64,000 nucleotides of DNA from an uncultured Christensenella sp. (GCA_910577375.1 CAJTLT010000002.1:124001-188000), one strand, 5' to 3'; positions 26,015 through 34,659 are shown, counted from the first letter of the stretch. Numbers and translations: made by a program. Notes: generated by a model from the letters alone, not told the origin.

Positions 26015-27925
26015 TTAGTTTTTAGCGATATCGCCGTCTGTGCAATGAATAGTGTAATTCCCTGTAGCATAATTCCAATAACTGCCTTTTGAAATATTTC
26101 CCCACTCCTCAATTGTGCCGTTAAAGATTACGCTCGTTAGCGCGCTGCAACCTTTGAACGCGCTCTCACCAACGCTCGTTACGCTATCGGGTATGTTTAT
26201 GCTAGTAAGATTGTCGCAATAATAGAATGCTTTATCTTCTATACCGGTTACACTGTACTCATTATTCTTATAATTTATTTTCGTCGGTATATTTGCAACA
26301 GTAATATTTGTCGGTTGCACGATAACCATTGCTATTCCGTCTTTTAAAGAATAACTTATCCCGTCTATAACGGCGTATTCGTAACCGTTTTCATCTTTAT
26401 TGTTATTCTTGCAATCCCATACTACGGGTCGATAGGAATTCCAATAATTGCTCCAACCACTCGGTTGTTCTTCTGCTTCACAGTATATGGTAAGAGCATT
26501 GCAATCTTTAAACGCATAATCGTCAATGCTCGTTATGCAGTCCGGTATGGTTATGCTTGTAAGGTTGCGGCAATAAAGGAAGGCTTTACCTGCAATACGG
26601 GTAACACTGCCGTCTTTGGGAATAACGCTGGATTTACAACCGCTAATCAAAGTTTTTGTCGCAATTTCTATTATGCAATTGTTTACGCTGTGATATCTTG
26701 TATTGCCGCTGTCCACATTAATACTTTCAAGACTGTCATAATATGCGAACGCTCCATTTTCGATGTTTTTTTCGCCGCTTGTAATAGTTACCGTTTTCAG
26801 ATTATCGTTATAAATATATCCTATTGCCGAAGCGGGAATGGTGGCGGTTTTGATAGGACAACCGCTGAACGCCTCGAAGCCTATACTTGTAACGCTGTCG
26901 GATATTGTTACGCTTGTAAGTTTATCGCATTTAAAAAAAGACCCATCGTTTATCTTTGTAACTTTGTTGCCGAAAATTACTGTTTTAAGGTTAGTTCCGT
27001 CAAAAGCAGTTTCATAACCGCCGCCACCCAATCTCAATGCAGATTTACAATCCACAGCATTCCAATATACGGTTTCAAGATTGCTACAATTCACAAATGC
27101 GCCATACATTTCCGTTACGCTTTCCGGTATTGTTATACTTGTAATACCCGTCTTTTCAAAAGCACTCCAACTGATTTTAGTTACGGTTTTAGGAATTGTT
27201 ATATGTGTTATTTTACTGCAACCTAAGAACGCAGTATCGCCTATTTCAATTACGCTCATATTATTGTCGTCCATATCGCATAAATTTACATAGTCAAGCG
27301 AGGCGCAATTTTCAAATGCAGATGCGCCGATATGCGCAACGGTGCCACCTATCGTCACAGATTTCAGCAAAGTATCGCCGTAAAAAGCGCGTTCGCCGAT
27401 ATGCGTTATGGATTTTCTGTTATATGTTTTAATATCGGTAAAGTTTATTGCCGTCCAGCCGCTCGCTTTTTCAAGCGTGTAATAATTACCGTCTTTATTT
27501 AATTTTGCTTTGAAATAAAGCGCGGTATTTTCCAAATGCCCGCAGCCGCCGCATACGTTATAGAGTTCAACCGCATATCCGGGCATAGCCAACTCGTCCG
27601 TATAGCTGTGCTCGCCGAAAGGAGTTTCTTGCTGCGCTTTTAAAACAGTGTTGCAAACTCCGCAATGGCTGCCTTCGGTCAAACCTTTTTCGGAACAAGT
27701 CGCTTTTACGGCTTCGTCAATAACGATAGTATGTCCGCCAAGCGGTAAAGGCTTTTTATAATTGCTTAAAATATCACTGTTTTGTTCTAATTCCGCAAAC
27801 TCATCTTCGTTAACAATACCTATCCAGTCATTTCCTTCGGCGGCAGCCTCGCTTATAAAGACTTTTCCGCAAAGCTTGTCGCCTTTACCTTCATTTACGC
27901 TTCCTTTGCAGATGTATAAATCCAA
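26015..27925 (-). CDS. BspA-type leucine-rich repeat region, 3' part of a gene split by an in-frame UGA
   Basis: 636 residues from a TTG with no ribosome site. It is in the same frame as the lipoprotein at 27974-28498, separated only by TGA and 16 codons (HYTDIKASTCIEAGWS). A Cys-pair module (ATCSEKGLTEGSHCGVCNTVL) precedes at least five LRR_5 repeats such as LTSITIPDCITSIDDYAFKD and LTSINIPDSVTSVGESAFKG. BspA-like proteins sit on the cell surface and bind host or matrix proteins. The start as given is probably artificial: without the UGA the gene would encode about 827 residues. Confidence 0.85.
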   Translation of the reverse strand: MDLYICKGSVNEGKGDKLCGKVFISEAAAEGNDWIGIVNEDEFAELEQNSDILSNYKKPLPLGGHTIVIDEAVKATCSEKGLTEGSHCGVCNTVLKAQQETPFGEHSYTDELAMPGYAVELYNVCGGCGHLENTALYFKAKLNKDGNYYTLEKASGWTAINFTDIKTYNRKSITHIGERAFYGDTLLKSVTIGGTVAHIGASAFENCASLDYVNLCDMDDNNMSVIEIGDTAFLGCSKITHITIPKTVTKISWSAFEKTGITSITIPESVTEMYGAFVNCSNLETVYWNAVDCKSALRLGGGGYETAFDGTNLKTVIFGNKVTKINDGSFFKCDKLTSVTISDSVTSIGFEAFSGCPIKTATIPASAIGYIYNDNLKTVTITSGEKNIENGAFAYYDSLESINVDSGNTRYHSVNNCIIEIATKTLISGCKSSVIPKDGSVTRIAGKAFLYCRNLTSITIPDCITSIDDYAFKDCNALTIYCEAEEQPSGWSNYWNSYRPVVWDCKNNNKDENGYEYAVIDGISYSLKDGIAMVIVQPTNITVANIPTKINYKNNEYSVTGIEDKAFYYCDNLTSINIPDSVTSVGESAFKGCSALTSVIFNGTIEEWGNISKGSYWNYATGNYTIHCTDGDIAKN

Positions 27926-27973
27926 AGACCAGCCCGCTTCAATACAAGTTGACGCTTTAATGTCCGTATAGTG

Positions 27974-28498
27974 TCACAAATTACCTATGTGGTTACAGCT
28001 TTTATTTTCATCGTCAGGTTTATTAGGCTTATTAGGTTTATCGGGTTGGTTAGGCTTATTGCCGCCTGCGCCTTTGGTAAATACAGTGGTAACCGTTATT
28101 CCTTGTTGCGTATCGGAAAGCGATATGGAATTTTCCGTTATAACCATATTACTTGCCGTACCGTTGAAAGTAATGCTGCCTTTTTTTCCGTTCTGCGTAT
28201 AAGTCCCGTATGTAACGTCCGCTCCGTCAGTCAAAGTGCATGTGCCGTCTTTGAAGAACGATATCGTATTGCCTTGCATTTGCTTTACAGTCTGTTCTTT
28301 AACAATTTCCGCAAGTTCTTTCATATTTTCGTCTTCGAATTTAACGTCAACAGCCGAAAAAGTATAAGAATAACCCGCAACGTCACTGTTATCACCGCCT
28401 CCGCCCGAATTCCCGCCGAAATCGCATGCGGCAAGCCCGAACACACACGCAAGCGCGCACACAACAGACGCAAGCACAATCAAAATTTTGCTTTTCAT
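27974..28498 (-). CDS. N-terminal part of the split BspA-like lipoprotein
   Basis: 174 residues with a lipoprotein signal (LIVLASVVCALACVFGLAAC, lipobox GLAAC). A small beta domain (GNTISFFKDGTCTLTDG, TYTQNGKKGSITFNG) and a Pro/Asn/Lys linker (NKPNQPDKPNKPNKPDDENK) follow. It ends at SCNHIGNL with TGA at 27976-27974, next base C, the leakiest stop context. GAGGAG is 5 nt before the ATG. Its promoter region is the candidate invertible segment at 28521-28650. Confidence 0.85.
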   Translation of the reverse strand: MKSKILIVLASVVCALACVFGLAACDFGGNSGGGGDNSDVAGYSYTFSAVDVKFEDENMKELAEIVKEQTVKQMQGNTISFFKDGTCTLTDGADVTYGTYTQNGKKGSITFNGTASNMVITENSISLSDTQQGITVTTVFTKGAGGNKPNQPDKPNKPNKPDDENKSCNHIGNL

Positions 28499-28520
28499 AA
28501 CAACTCCTCTGTCCGCAATC

Positions 28521-28546
28521 CGTAGTAAACGTGTACTTTTTTTCGT
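28521..28546. repeat. Left recombination-site candidate (inverted repeat of 28625-28650)
   Basis: GTAGTAAACGTGTACTTTT (28522-28540) matches the reverse complement of 28631-28649 at 17 of 19 positions. Centred on the dinucleotide GT (28533-28534), it makes a 26-bp site like the hix sites of Hin-type invertases. The mate is centred on AC, i.e. GT in inverted orientation. Confidence 0.6.
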
Positions 28547-28554
28547 TTTTAAAA

Positions 28555-28584
28555 TTGCTTTTATTCGGGCTGTTATGCTATAAT
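28555..28584 (+). promoter_or_regulatory. Promoter between the two inverted sites
   Basis: TTGCTT (28555-28560), 18-bp spacer, TATAAT (28579-28584), now pointing to the recombinase. A 7-bp inverted repeat TTATGCT/AGCATAA (28573-28579, 28588-28594) overlaps the -10 and start. Inversion would turn it toward the lipoprotein gene, with a leader of about 80 nt. Confidence 0.65.
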
Positions 28585-28624
28585 TTAAGCATAAAAATCA
28601 ATAAAGTCCGCAAATACGGCGCTT

Positions 28625-28650
28625 TGTAGTAAAAGTACGCTTTTACTACA
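28625..28650. repeat. Right recombination-site candidate, a 26-bp imperfect palindrome
   Basis: TGTAGTAAAAG, TACG, CTTTTACTACA. The length and two-fold symmetry are those of a serine-invertase site. It is inverted relative to 28521-28546. The same sequence also forms the terminator hairpin listed next. Confidence 0.6.
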
Positions 28651-28657
28651 TTTTTTT
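28625..28657 (+). terminator. Hairpin terminator ahead of the recombinase
   Basis: An 11-bp stem with a TACG loop, followed by seven T (28651-28657). It would stop the transcript from the 28555 promoter after about 65 nt, giving a short RNA or an attenuated recombinase leader. Confidence 0.65.
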
Positions 28658-28743
28658 ATTTTAACGGCGTTTTAAAACAAACCCGCCGCTTGTTTTCTGC
28701 TATCCTAAAATAAATTTTTACGTTAAAAGGAGCAAAAACAGCT

Positions 28744-29352
28744 ATGGGCAAAACTTACGCATACGCAAGGGTTTCCGCAAAAGACCAGAATTTACAACGC
28801 CAGCTTTCCGCTTTCAACGCATTCGGCGTAGACCCGCGCCGCATTTTCTGCGATAAAAAAAGCGGTAAAGATTTTGAACGCGAACAATACAAAAAATTAA
28901 TCTCAAAACTCAAAAAAGGCGATTTGCTCGTAATAAAATCCATAGACCGCCTCGGCCGCAATTACGGTAAAATAATAGAAGAATGGAAAAAGATAACCGA
29001 TAAAATCGGCGCCGACGTTCTCGTTCTCGATATGCCCCTTCTGGATACGCGCACAAAATCCAATACCCTCGTCGGCAAATTCGTTTCCGATATCGTTTTG
29101 CAGGTTTTGTCCTTCGCCGCCCAGAACGAAAGGGAAAACATACGCGAACGTCAGGCGGAAGGAATAAAAGCGGCAAAAAACAAAGGCGTCCGTTTCGGCC
29201 GCCCTTCTTTTATTTATTCGGAAGAATTTCTATCCGTAGCAAACGCCTACCGCGAAAAACGCGTAAAGCTTTCCGCCGCGCTCCAAACCCTCGGCTTGAA
29301 ACGCGATAACTTTTACTACCATTTAAAAAAGCTCAAACAGTTTAACGGATAA
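28744..29352 (+). CDS. Small serine recombinase (Hin/Pin-type DNA invertase family)
   Basis: 202 residues, the length of invertases and resolvases. The catalytic domain has YARVSAKDQNLQRQL (nucleophile Ser11), LLVIKSIDRLGRNYGKII with the conserved Arg residues, and LSFAAQNERENIRERQAEGI leading to the long E helix. The C-terminal helix-turn-helix follows FGRPS. A GGAGC ribosome site precedes the ATG. No transposon ends are seen. Its place beside two inverted hix-like sites suggests it inverts the promoter segment. It converges on the S41 protease with only 2 nt between stops. Confidence 0.92.
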   Translation: MGKTYAYARVSAKDQNLQRQLSAFNAFGVDPRRIFCDKKSGKDFEREQYKKLISKLKKGDLLVIKSIDRLGRNYGKIIEEWKKITDKIGADVLVLDMPLLDTRTKSNTLVGKFVSDIVLQVLSFAAQNERENIRERQAEGIKAAKNKGVRFGRPSFIYSEEFLSVANAYREKRVKLSAALQTLGLKRDNFYYHLKKLKQFNG

Positions 29353-29354
29353 TC

Positions 29355-30728
29355 CTACCCTCTCGCCTTTATAATATCAACCGCGTCGCAAAGCTCCTTG
29401 TCGTCCGCGGTAACGCTCCACGCCGCAGGCACGGGCGTACATCCGTCCTTTGCGGAAAGAGCAACGTCGTGTATGCACTTTCCGTTCGGCCATAAAATGC
29501 GCGCGGTGGTAAGCTTAAGAGCCTCGCCCGTAAGCAAATTGCGGAAAGTCGTCTGCATAATTCCCTTTCCGTAAGTCTGCGCCGTTTTCGCTCCCGCGCC
29601 CGCCCAGTCGAGATATTCAGAAGAATAATCCGAAACGAATATATTTTCGTATTCCAGAATGCCGTAACTCACCAGCACGCCGATAAGCGCCTCCGAAGCG
29701 CTCGCCGTTCCCGAATTGGCAAGAACGTAAACCTCCGTGTCTTTCGGCACAAGCATTTCCCCGCCGTGTTTTTCACAGTTGTAAATTTCCTTTCTGCCAT
29801 TTCTGTATTCCGCCGTCATTGCAACCGAAGTTCCGCTCTCCAAAGAAGAAACAAAATACCCCGCCATATCGCACATAACGGAAACGTAACCGCCTCCGTT
29901 GTTCCGCAAATCGAGAATCAGCGACGTGCAGTTCTCCGCGTTGAATTTTTTAATAAGAACGCCGAACTCGTCCGCAAGAGTGCCGTAAAACTGTGAAGCG
30001 TTTATATAAGCCGTGCCTTCGGGCAAACAGCTTTTCGCCCTGTCCTTGTTCTCGTGTAAAGAAAGCCCGCCGTTCGCCGCCGAACGGAACTCCCACGCGG
30101 TGTCCGCCGTCGCCATATACGCGTAACTCGCCTTGTACTCGGCTTTTGCCAAAGGCTTGTATTCGAAGCCCTCGGAATTTATAAGCGTAAACTTCTCGCC
30201 CGTCCTGCATCCGTCCGCAAAGTCCGTAAAATCTTTCTGCGAAGAAAACTTATACTCTTTCCCGTCTTTTTTGCCGGAAACTATAAAATCTCCCGCGCGT
30301 ATTCCCGCGTCGTTCGCCGGCGAATTGCCCACAACCGTATTTATAAGCACGCCCTTGTTTTCAACAAAGCTGTAAGAAACGCCAATCCCGCTTTTTTCGC
30401 CGTCGTTGTCCGCCTGCATAGCCTCGTATTCTTCGCGCGTATAATACGCGGAATATCTGTCAAGCCTGCCCGCGATTCCGTCGTAAGAAAGGCTTCCCGC
30501 GTCCGCACCGCCGAAATCGTCATAAAAATAATAGTTTTCCTCTATCGTGTCCATTATCCAGCCAAGCGATTTCTGTTCGGGCGTAAGCGTCAGTCTGCTT
30601 ATACCAAAGCCCGCAAAAAATACGGCAACGGAAAACAAAACCGCCACAAGAACGGAAATAATTATCTTAACCGTGCGCTTGTCGTCGCGCTTTCTTCCTC
30701 TTTCGTCAACAGTATAATTTTCGTCCAT
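29355..30728 (-). CDS. S41 family C-terminal processing peptidase
   Basis: 457 residues. A short basic N-terminus precedes one membrane helix (IIISVLVAVLFSVAVFFAGFGI), so the protease faces outward. The PDZ domain is at about 105-190 (IGVSYSFVENKGVLINTVVG, SPANDAGIRAGDFIV). The catalytic Ser is in VLANSGTASASEAL and the Lys in GAKTAQTYGKGIMQT; ILDLRNNGGGY is the core strand. CtpA-like proteases trim or degrade envelope proteins. The gene lies 7 nt downstream of a PucR-type HTH gene, so the two are probably co-transcribed. Confidence 0.93.
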   Translation of the reverse strand: MDENYTVDERGRKRDDKRTVKIIISVLVAVLFSVAVFFAGFGISRLTLTPEQKSLGWIMDTIEENYYFYDDFGGADAGSLSYDGIAGRLDRYSAYYTREEYEAMQADNDGEKSGIGVSYSFVENKGVLINTVVGNSPANDAGIRAGDFIVSGKKDGKEYKFSSQKDFTDFADGCRTGEKFTLINSEGFEYKPLAKAEYKASYAYMATADTAWEFRSAANGGLSLHENKDRAKSCLPEGTAYINASQFYGTLADEFGVLIKKFNAENCTSLILDLRNNGGGYVSVMCDMAGYFVSSLESGTSVAMTAEYRNGRKEIYNCEKHGGEMLVPKDTEVYVLANSGTASASEALIGVLVSYGILEYENIFVSDYSSEYLDWAGAGAKTAQTYGKGIMQTTFRNLLTGEALKLTTARILWPNGKCIHDVALSAKDGCTPVPAAWSVTADDKELCDAVDIIKARG

Positions 30729-30735
30729 ATTCCAC

Positions 30736-31113
30736 CTATTTTATAAGATAAAGGCAATGCAGAATTTTAAAAGTCACCGCCATTTTGAAATTTCTCAAAT
30801 CCAGCCCCGTCCGCCTTTTTATCATACCTAGGCGGTATATAAGGGTATTTCTGTGCATATAAAGTATTCTCGCCGTTTCCGATACGTTCATTCCGCTCTC
30901 CAAAAACGCCTCCGCCGTCTGCATCATTCCCTCGTCCTCGAAAATTTTCGCAAACTTCTTCATGTCGTATCCAGAAATAATCCTCTCCCTGTCAGGCTTC
31001 GGCATACATAAAAGCGTCTCGTAAAGGTTTATTTCCTTCACCGTTTCAGCCCCGCCGTATATATTTATTTCGCGCATATTGTCCGCTTTTTTGATATTCG
31101 TTTCCGTTTTCAT
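30736..31113 (-). CDS. PucR/CdaR-type helix-turn-helix protein
   Basis: 125 residues. The C-terminal half is the HTH_30 domain of PucR/CdaR regulators (MNVSETARILYMHRNTLIYRL, GMIKRRTGLDLRNF). The usual N-terminal sensor domains are absent. A start at 31077 (MREINIYGG) is also possible. It precedes the S41 protease by 7 nt, so it may regulate its own operon. Confidence 0.78.
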   Translation of the reverse strand: MKTETNIKKADNMREINIYGGAETVKEINLYETLLCMPKPDRERIISGYDMKKFAKIFEDEGMMQTAEAFLESGMNVSETARILYMHRNTLIYRLGMIKRRTGLDLRNFKMAVTFKILHCLYLIK

Positions 31114-31444
31114 TCCGTCCGTTCCCCCGCCTCCGCCGCCGCAAATTTACCGCGGAAAAGGTCTTACGCCACATTATAGCAAACCGCGCAAAACTTTGCA
31201 ATCCTTTTTATTATATCCGCGCGCGCAGGCAATAATACCGCCGTATATAAACGCTTTTTTTACGCAACATAACAAAAAGCGGCTGTGCGTTAAACGGCGC
31301 ATATTACGCACCCAATTTATTTTTTTGCCGTATTTTCGCGGATTTTTGGCGCAAAAACCGTTAAAATCCTTCTTCCCCTCCCGAAATACACGGATTTTCG
31401 GGATCAAATCGGGGCAAATTCAAGCAAAATTATTATATTTATTC
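31114..31444. other. Divergent spacer without a gene
   Basis: AT- and C-rich sequence between the PucR-type gene and the promoter at 31445. One 8-bp hairpin (TCCCGAAA/TTTCGGGA near 31379-31403) is visible. No convincing reading frame. Confidence 0.5.
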
Positions 31445-31473
31445 TTGACATATGCCGCAATTTAGTATAAAAT
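31445..31473 (+). promoter_or_regulatory. Promoter of the multi-spanning membrane protein gene
   Basis: TTGACA (31445-31450), 17-bp spacer, TAAAAT (31468-31473). The leader is about 73 nt, with CGGAGA 10 nt before the ATG. Confidence 0.75.
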
Positions 31474-31552
31474 GTTGAATACATAGACGGTAGACAAGCC
31501 TTTATTTTCGCCATTTGACGGAATAAATAACATTATACGGAGAATTTACAAA

Positions 31553-33121
31553 ATGGGAAATGATAAAAAAAGGAAAGGTCCTAACAAAATCGTTGCGCTC
31601 ATTACTTACGTAATCGCGCTTGCGGCTCTTATTCTCGGGCTCTTTTTGCCTTTCGGCAATATTATCGGAACGTCCGGTACAGACGCCATGCTCGCAATGC
31701 AGCTTCCCGCCGCGATAGACAGCCTTTTAAACCCTTTCATTCAGCTCAACCTTGCCGGAACCTGGGGCACCCCCGAATTCGGGTATACTTTTAACATTCT
31801 CGCCGGCTGGTTCGGAGAAAACGCGGCAGGTATCGACCTCGGCGCAATCGCTGCGCTTTTATACGCGTTAATCACCGTATTGGGTATTTTCGCTCTTATC
31901 CCCGCAATCATCAACACGGTAAGCAAAAAAGCAAGAAAGAACGTGGCGTTAAAAGCGGCTTCCTTTATCGAAGTTTTCGCTCTTATCCCCCTCACGATTC
32001 TCGTTGCAATTCAGCTTACTTTTGCTCCCGTAATCGCCCTCGGCGAAATCGCAGGCACCGGAATGCAGTGGAGCTGGGCGCTTCTCGCGGCTTTCGGCGG
32101 CACTCTTCTGGTACTCGTTATCCAGTCTTTGATTTACAAACACGGCTCGGGCTTTGTTAAGTTCGTGCTTGCACTCCTTTCGGGCGCAACCATTTTCGTA
32201 GCCGTATTCGACATAACGGTATTCCTTCCCTCGCTCTCCGATACTCTCGGCGGCTTGGGTCTCGGTCTTAACCTCTTCACCGGTATGCCCGCACTCAACC
32301 CCGTCCTCGGGCTTGTAATGGGTCAGCTCACCTGGGCAAGCGATAGCGCGCTCTGGGCAACCGCATATATCGGCGCAATGGCTTTGGGCTTGCTCCTCTT
32401 CATCAACTTTATGCTTGACGCTATGGGGCTTGGCAAAAAGACCAACAAATTAATGCTCGTCGCAAACGTTATCAGATACGCTCTCGAGCTTATCGCGGCG
32501 GTTCTCGTAATCGTAATCGTTATCTTTATCGAAGGCACCGACATCGGTCTTTACAGCATCGTTATCGCAGCGCTCGCGGCAGTAGCGCTTATCATAAACA
32601 TCATCCGTCTTGCGGTTTACAGACCCAACAGAGCAAAAGCGGCTTCCCCCGCTAAAACCGCAGAAAGCGGCGCAGACGAAGAAACTGAAACCAAAAAGCA
32701 GAAAAAGCAGAGAGAAAAGGAAGAGCGCAAAGCTCAGAAAGAAGCGGAAAAGGCGGCAAAAGAAGCTTCCAGAAACGCAGTCACCGCAGAAGAAGCGGCA
32801 ACAGCAGAACCCGCCTCCGCAGTTGCGGAACCCGTTTCGGTCTATTCCGAAGACTCGGAAGGCAACGTTGTTTACAAGCCCATCATTTATGACGGTCCCA
32901 CCGACGACTTCATCAAGCTTTTGACAAACGAACAAAAACTCGAATTCTCCCGCGTATTCCTCGAGCGTTCGGGCAACGCGCTTTCCTGCATACCCCAATA
33001 CAACGTGGGCGGCAAAAACGAGAAGTTCTTCTCCTCCGTATTCATTTATTACGGAAAGGTACGCGACCTCGTTTCCGACGGTCTTATGAACGAAATTTAT
33101 AAGCAAGTCAACGCAATGTAA
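31553..33121 (+). CDS. Multi-spanning membrane protein with charged linker and conserved C-terminal domain
   Basis: 522 residues. Around eight membrane helices fill residues 10-350 (for example ITYVIALAALILGLFLPFG and LIAAVLVIVIVIFIEG). A Lys/Glu-rich coiled-coil-like linker (KKQKKQREKEERKAQKEAEK) follows at about 380-405. A globular C-terminus (FIKLLTNEQKLEFSRVFLE, NEKFFSSVFIYYGKVRDLVS) faces the cytosol if the linker does. I do not recognise the family. The strong promoter and dedicated terminator suggest substantial expression. Confidence 0.75.
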   Translation: MGNDKKRKGPNKIVALITYVIALAALILGLFLPFGNIIGTSGTDAMLAMQLPAAIDSLLNPFIQLNLAGTWGTPEFGYTFNILAGWFGENAAGIDLGAIAALLYALITVLGIFALIPAIINTVSKKARKNVALKAASFIEVFALIPLTILVAIQLTFAPVIALGEIAGTGMQWSWALLAAFGGTLLVLVIQSLIYKHGSGFVKFVLALLSGATIFVAVFDITVFLPSLSDTLGGLGLGLNLFTGMPALNPVLGLVMGQLTWASDSALWATAYIGAMALGLLLFINFMLDAMGLGKKTNKLMLVANVIRYALELIAAVLVIVIVIFIEGTDIGLYSIVIAALAAVALIINIIRLAVYRPNRAKAASPAKTAESGADEETETKKQKKQREKEERKAQKEAEKAAKEASRNAVTAEEAATAEPASAVAEPVSVYSEDSEGNVVYKPIIYDGPTDDFIKLLTNEQKLEFSRVFLERSGNALSCIPQYNVGGKNEKFFSSVFIYYGKVRDLVSDGLMNEIYKQVNAM

Positions 33122-33133
33122 AAAATTAAAACT

Positions 33134-33164
33134 AAAAGCGGTTTCGGAAGAAACCGCTTTTTTT
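33134..33164 (+). terminator. Terminator of the membrane protein gene
   Basis: An 11-bp stem AAAAGCGGTTT/AAACCGCTTTT (33134-33144 with 33151-33161) with a CGGAAG loop and a T-run ending at 33164. Confidence 0.9.
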
Positions 33165-33533
33165 ATTGCAAAAATTCAATCCGCTCAGCCGACACCGTTC
33201 TGTCTGTCGCCTCGCTCAACAACTGAGCCCAACCATAGCGCCCCGCTGCTCAACTAATCATACAATCACAATCCAACGCCACGCACAGTCAACACAAAGC
33301 CGCTCACCGCGCCAAGAACAACACGCGCTTAATAACGCCGCTCACCGTAGCAGTCAAACAAAACTCAACAGCCACAACTAAGAACAACGCTTAACCATAA
33401 TCCAAGCCGGCTAACAACAATGCTCCGCCTCGCGGCTTTTCAGCACCTCAACCAAGCACAAACATAGTTCTCGCCGCCACGAAACAAAACACAAACCATC
33501 GCGCCGATTAACGCGCCACCGCACAATTAACCC
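33165..33533. other. Convergent C/A-rich spacer
   Basis: About 370 bp between two converging terminators. Rich in CAAC, CCGC and CACAA words on the plus strand, low in G, and without a gene. Confidence 0.6.
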
Positions 33534-33573
33534 CATAAAAAAAGCTGACCGCCAAACACAGGCAGTCAGCTTT
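33534..33573 (-). terminator. Terminator of the sigma-factor operon, overlapping the last stop codon
   Basis: AAAGCTGAC (33541-33549) pairs with GTCAGCTTT (33565-33573). On the minus strand seven T follow. The stop codon of the last gene (33566-33568) is part of the stem. Confidence 0.85.
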
Positions 33574-33931
33574 TCATTTTAATAGTCACCTTCAATCCGC
33601 CGCAGATTTTCTCAACGTTCCCAAGGCTTATGCAGTTTACGATATACATTCCCCTGCCGCTCTCCGCAAGCACGTCGGGCAAAGAAGGCTTTATATCAAC
33701 CTTGTCGAAACCGGAAGCCGAAACGGTTATAACTATTCCGCCGTCGCAAATCTCCCCGCGGAACAAAGCCGCCTCCCCTCCGTGCAAAATCACGTTGGAA
33801 ATAAGCTCGCACGATACGATTCTGCTCGCAAAAACGTCCTCGTCGCTCACGCCGCCCCGCCTTAAAAAATCGGCAAACCCGCGCACCCGCTCGGTCATTT
33901 CCCTTAAATCGTCTACCTCGAAAGTAATCAT
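33566..33931 (-). CDS. RsbW/SpoIIAB-like anti-sigma factor kinase
   Basis: 121 residues. A HATPase_c_2 protein with the N-box as SCELISNVILHG and a G-box as ESGRGMYIVNCI. Such proteins bind a sigma factor and phosphorylate an STAS antagonist. It is the last of four genes, overlapping the sigma factor stop by 4 nt. In spoIIA and sigB operons the kinase gene precedes the sigma gene; here it follows. Confidence 0.82.
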   Translation of the reverse strand: MITFEVDDLREMTERVRGFADFLRRGGVSDEDVFASRIVSCELISNVILHGGEAALFRGEICDGGIVITVSASGFDKVDIKPSLPDVLAESGRGMYIVNCISLGNVEKICGGLKVTIKMKS

Positions 33932-34659
33932 AACAGCGCTTCCTTTAACTTTTCAACGATTTTGCGCTCCGCACGCGAAACAAACATCTGGCTCACTCCC
34001 ATAATCTTCCCCACTTCCGACTGGGATTTCCCTTGCAGATATCTCAATTTTATAACCTGCTTTTCCGTGGGGTCAAGCTTCTCTATCTCCGTCCGCAAAG
34101 ATTCCGCGTCCTCGAAGTCCTCAAAAACGTTCGTATCGGAAGAAATAACGTCCTTCAACGCCGTTTCCGATAATCCGTCGTCGCTCTTCACTCCCGCGTC
34201 CAAACTCACGGGCGAACGGAATTCCAAAGCCTCCACAATAAGCTCTTCGGGGTATCCCAGCTTTTGCGCCAACTGCCTTACCGTGGGCTTAACTCCGTTC
34301 TGCTTGTAAAATTCAGAAGTCTCCTCGCGCACCCGCGCCGCAACCGTATAAATTCTGCGCGGTATTCTGACCGAACGGGAATAGTCGCGGAAATAGTTTT
34401 TTATCATTCCCGTAACCGTCGGGGTTATGTACGTGGTAAACTGATTGCCCAAATCGGGGTCGAATTTCTCCACCCCCGCAATGAGCGCCTCCGACGCAAC
34501 CTGAAACAAATCGTCGTATTCCACGCCCCTCCCCGAAAACTTCTTCGCAAGTATCTCGGCGATAAACAGATAATTTTCAACAAGCCTGTTCCGCACGGCA
34601 ACGTCGCGCGTCGCGCGGTATTCGCGGAACAGCCCGTTCGCCTCTTCCGTCGTCATCAT
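33928..34659 (-). CDS. Sigma-70 family factor of the SigB/SigF/SigG group
   Basis: 243 residues. Region 2 is IAEILAKKFSGRGVEYDDLF through GNQFTTYITPTVTGMIKNYF, region 3 has VKPTVRQLAQKLGYPEELIV, and region 4 has LDPTEKQVIKLRYLQGKSQS and GVSQMFVSRAERKIV. It is the size of SigF or SigB. Partner genes on both sides overlap by 4 nt, so it is controlled by partner switching. Whether it serves sporulation or general stress cannot be settled from the sequence. Confidence 0.9.
   Translation of the reverse strand: MMTTEEANGLFREYRATRDVAVRNRLVENYLFIAEILAKKFSGRGVEYDDLFQVASEALIAGVEKFDPDLGNQFTTYITPTVTGMIKNYFRDYSRSVRIPRRIYTVAARVREETSEFYKQNGVKPTVRQLAQKLGYPEELIVEALEFRSPVSLDAGVKSDDGLSETALKDVISSDTNVFEDFEDAESLRTEIEKLDPTEKQVIKLRYLQGKSQSEVGKIMGVSQMFVSRAERKIVEKLKEALL

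Noticed and set aside
27974..27976. UGA recoded as Trp or selenocysteine across the genome
   Set aside because: Many genes end in TGA, several with ATGA overlaps, and Trp is encoded by TGG in conserved proteins. Any readthrough would be local to this gene.
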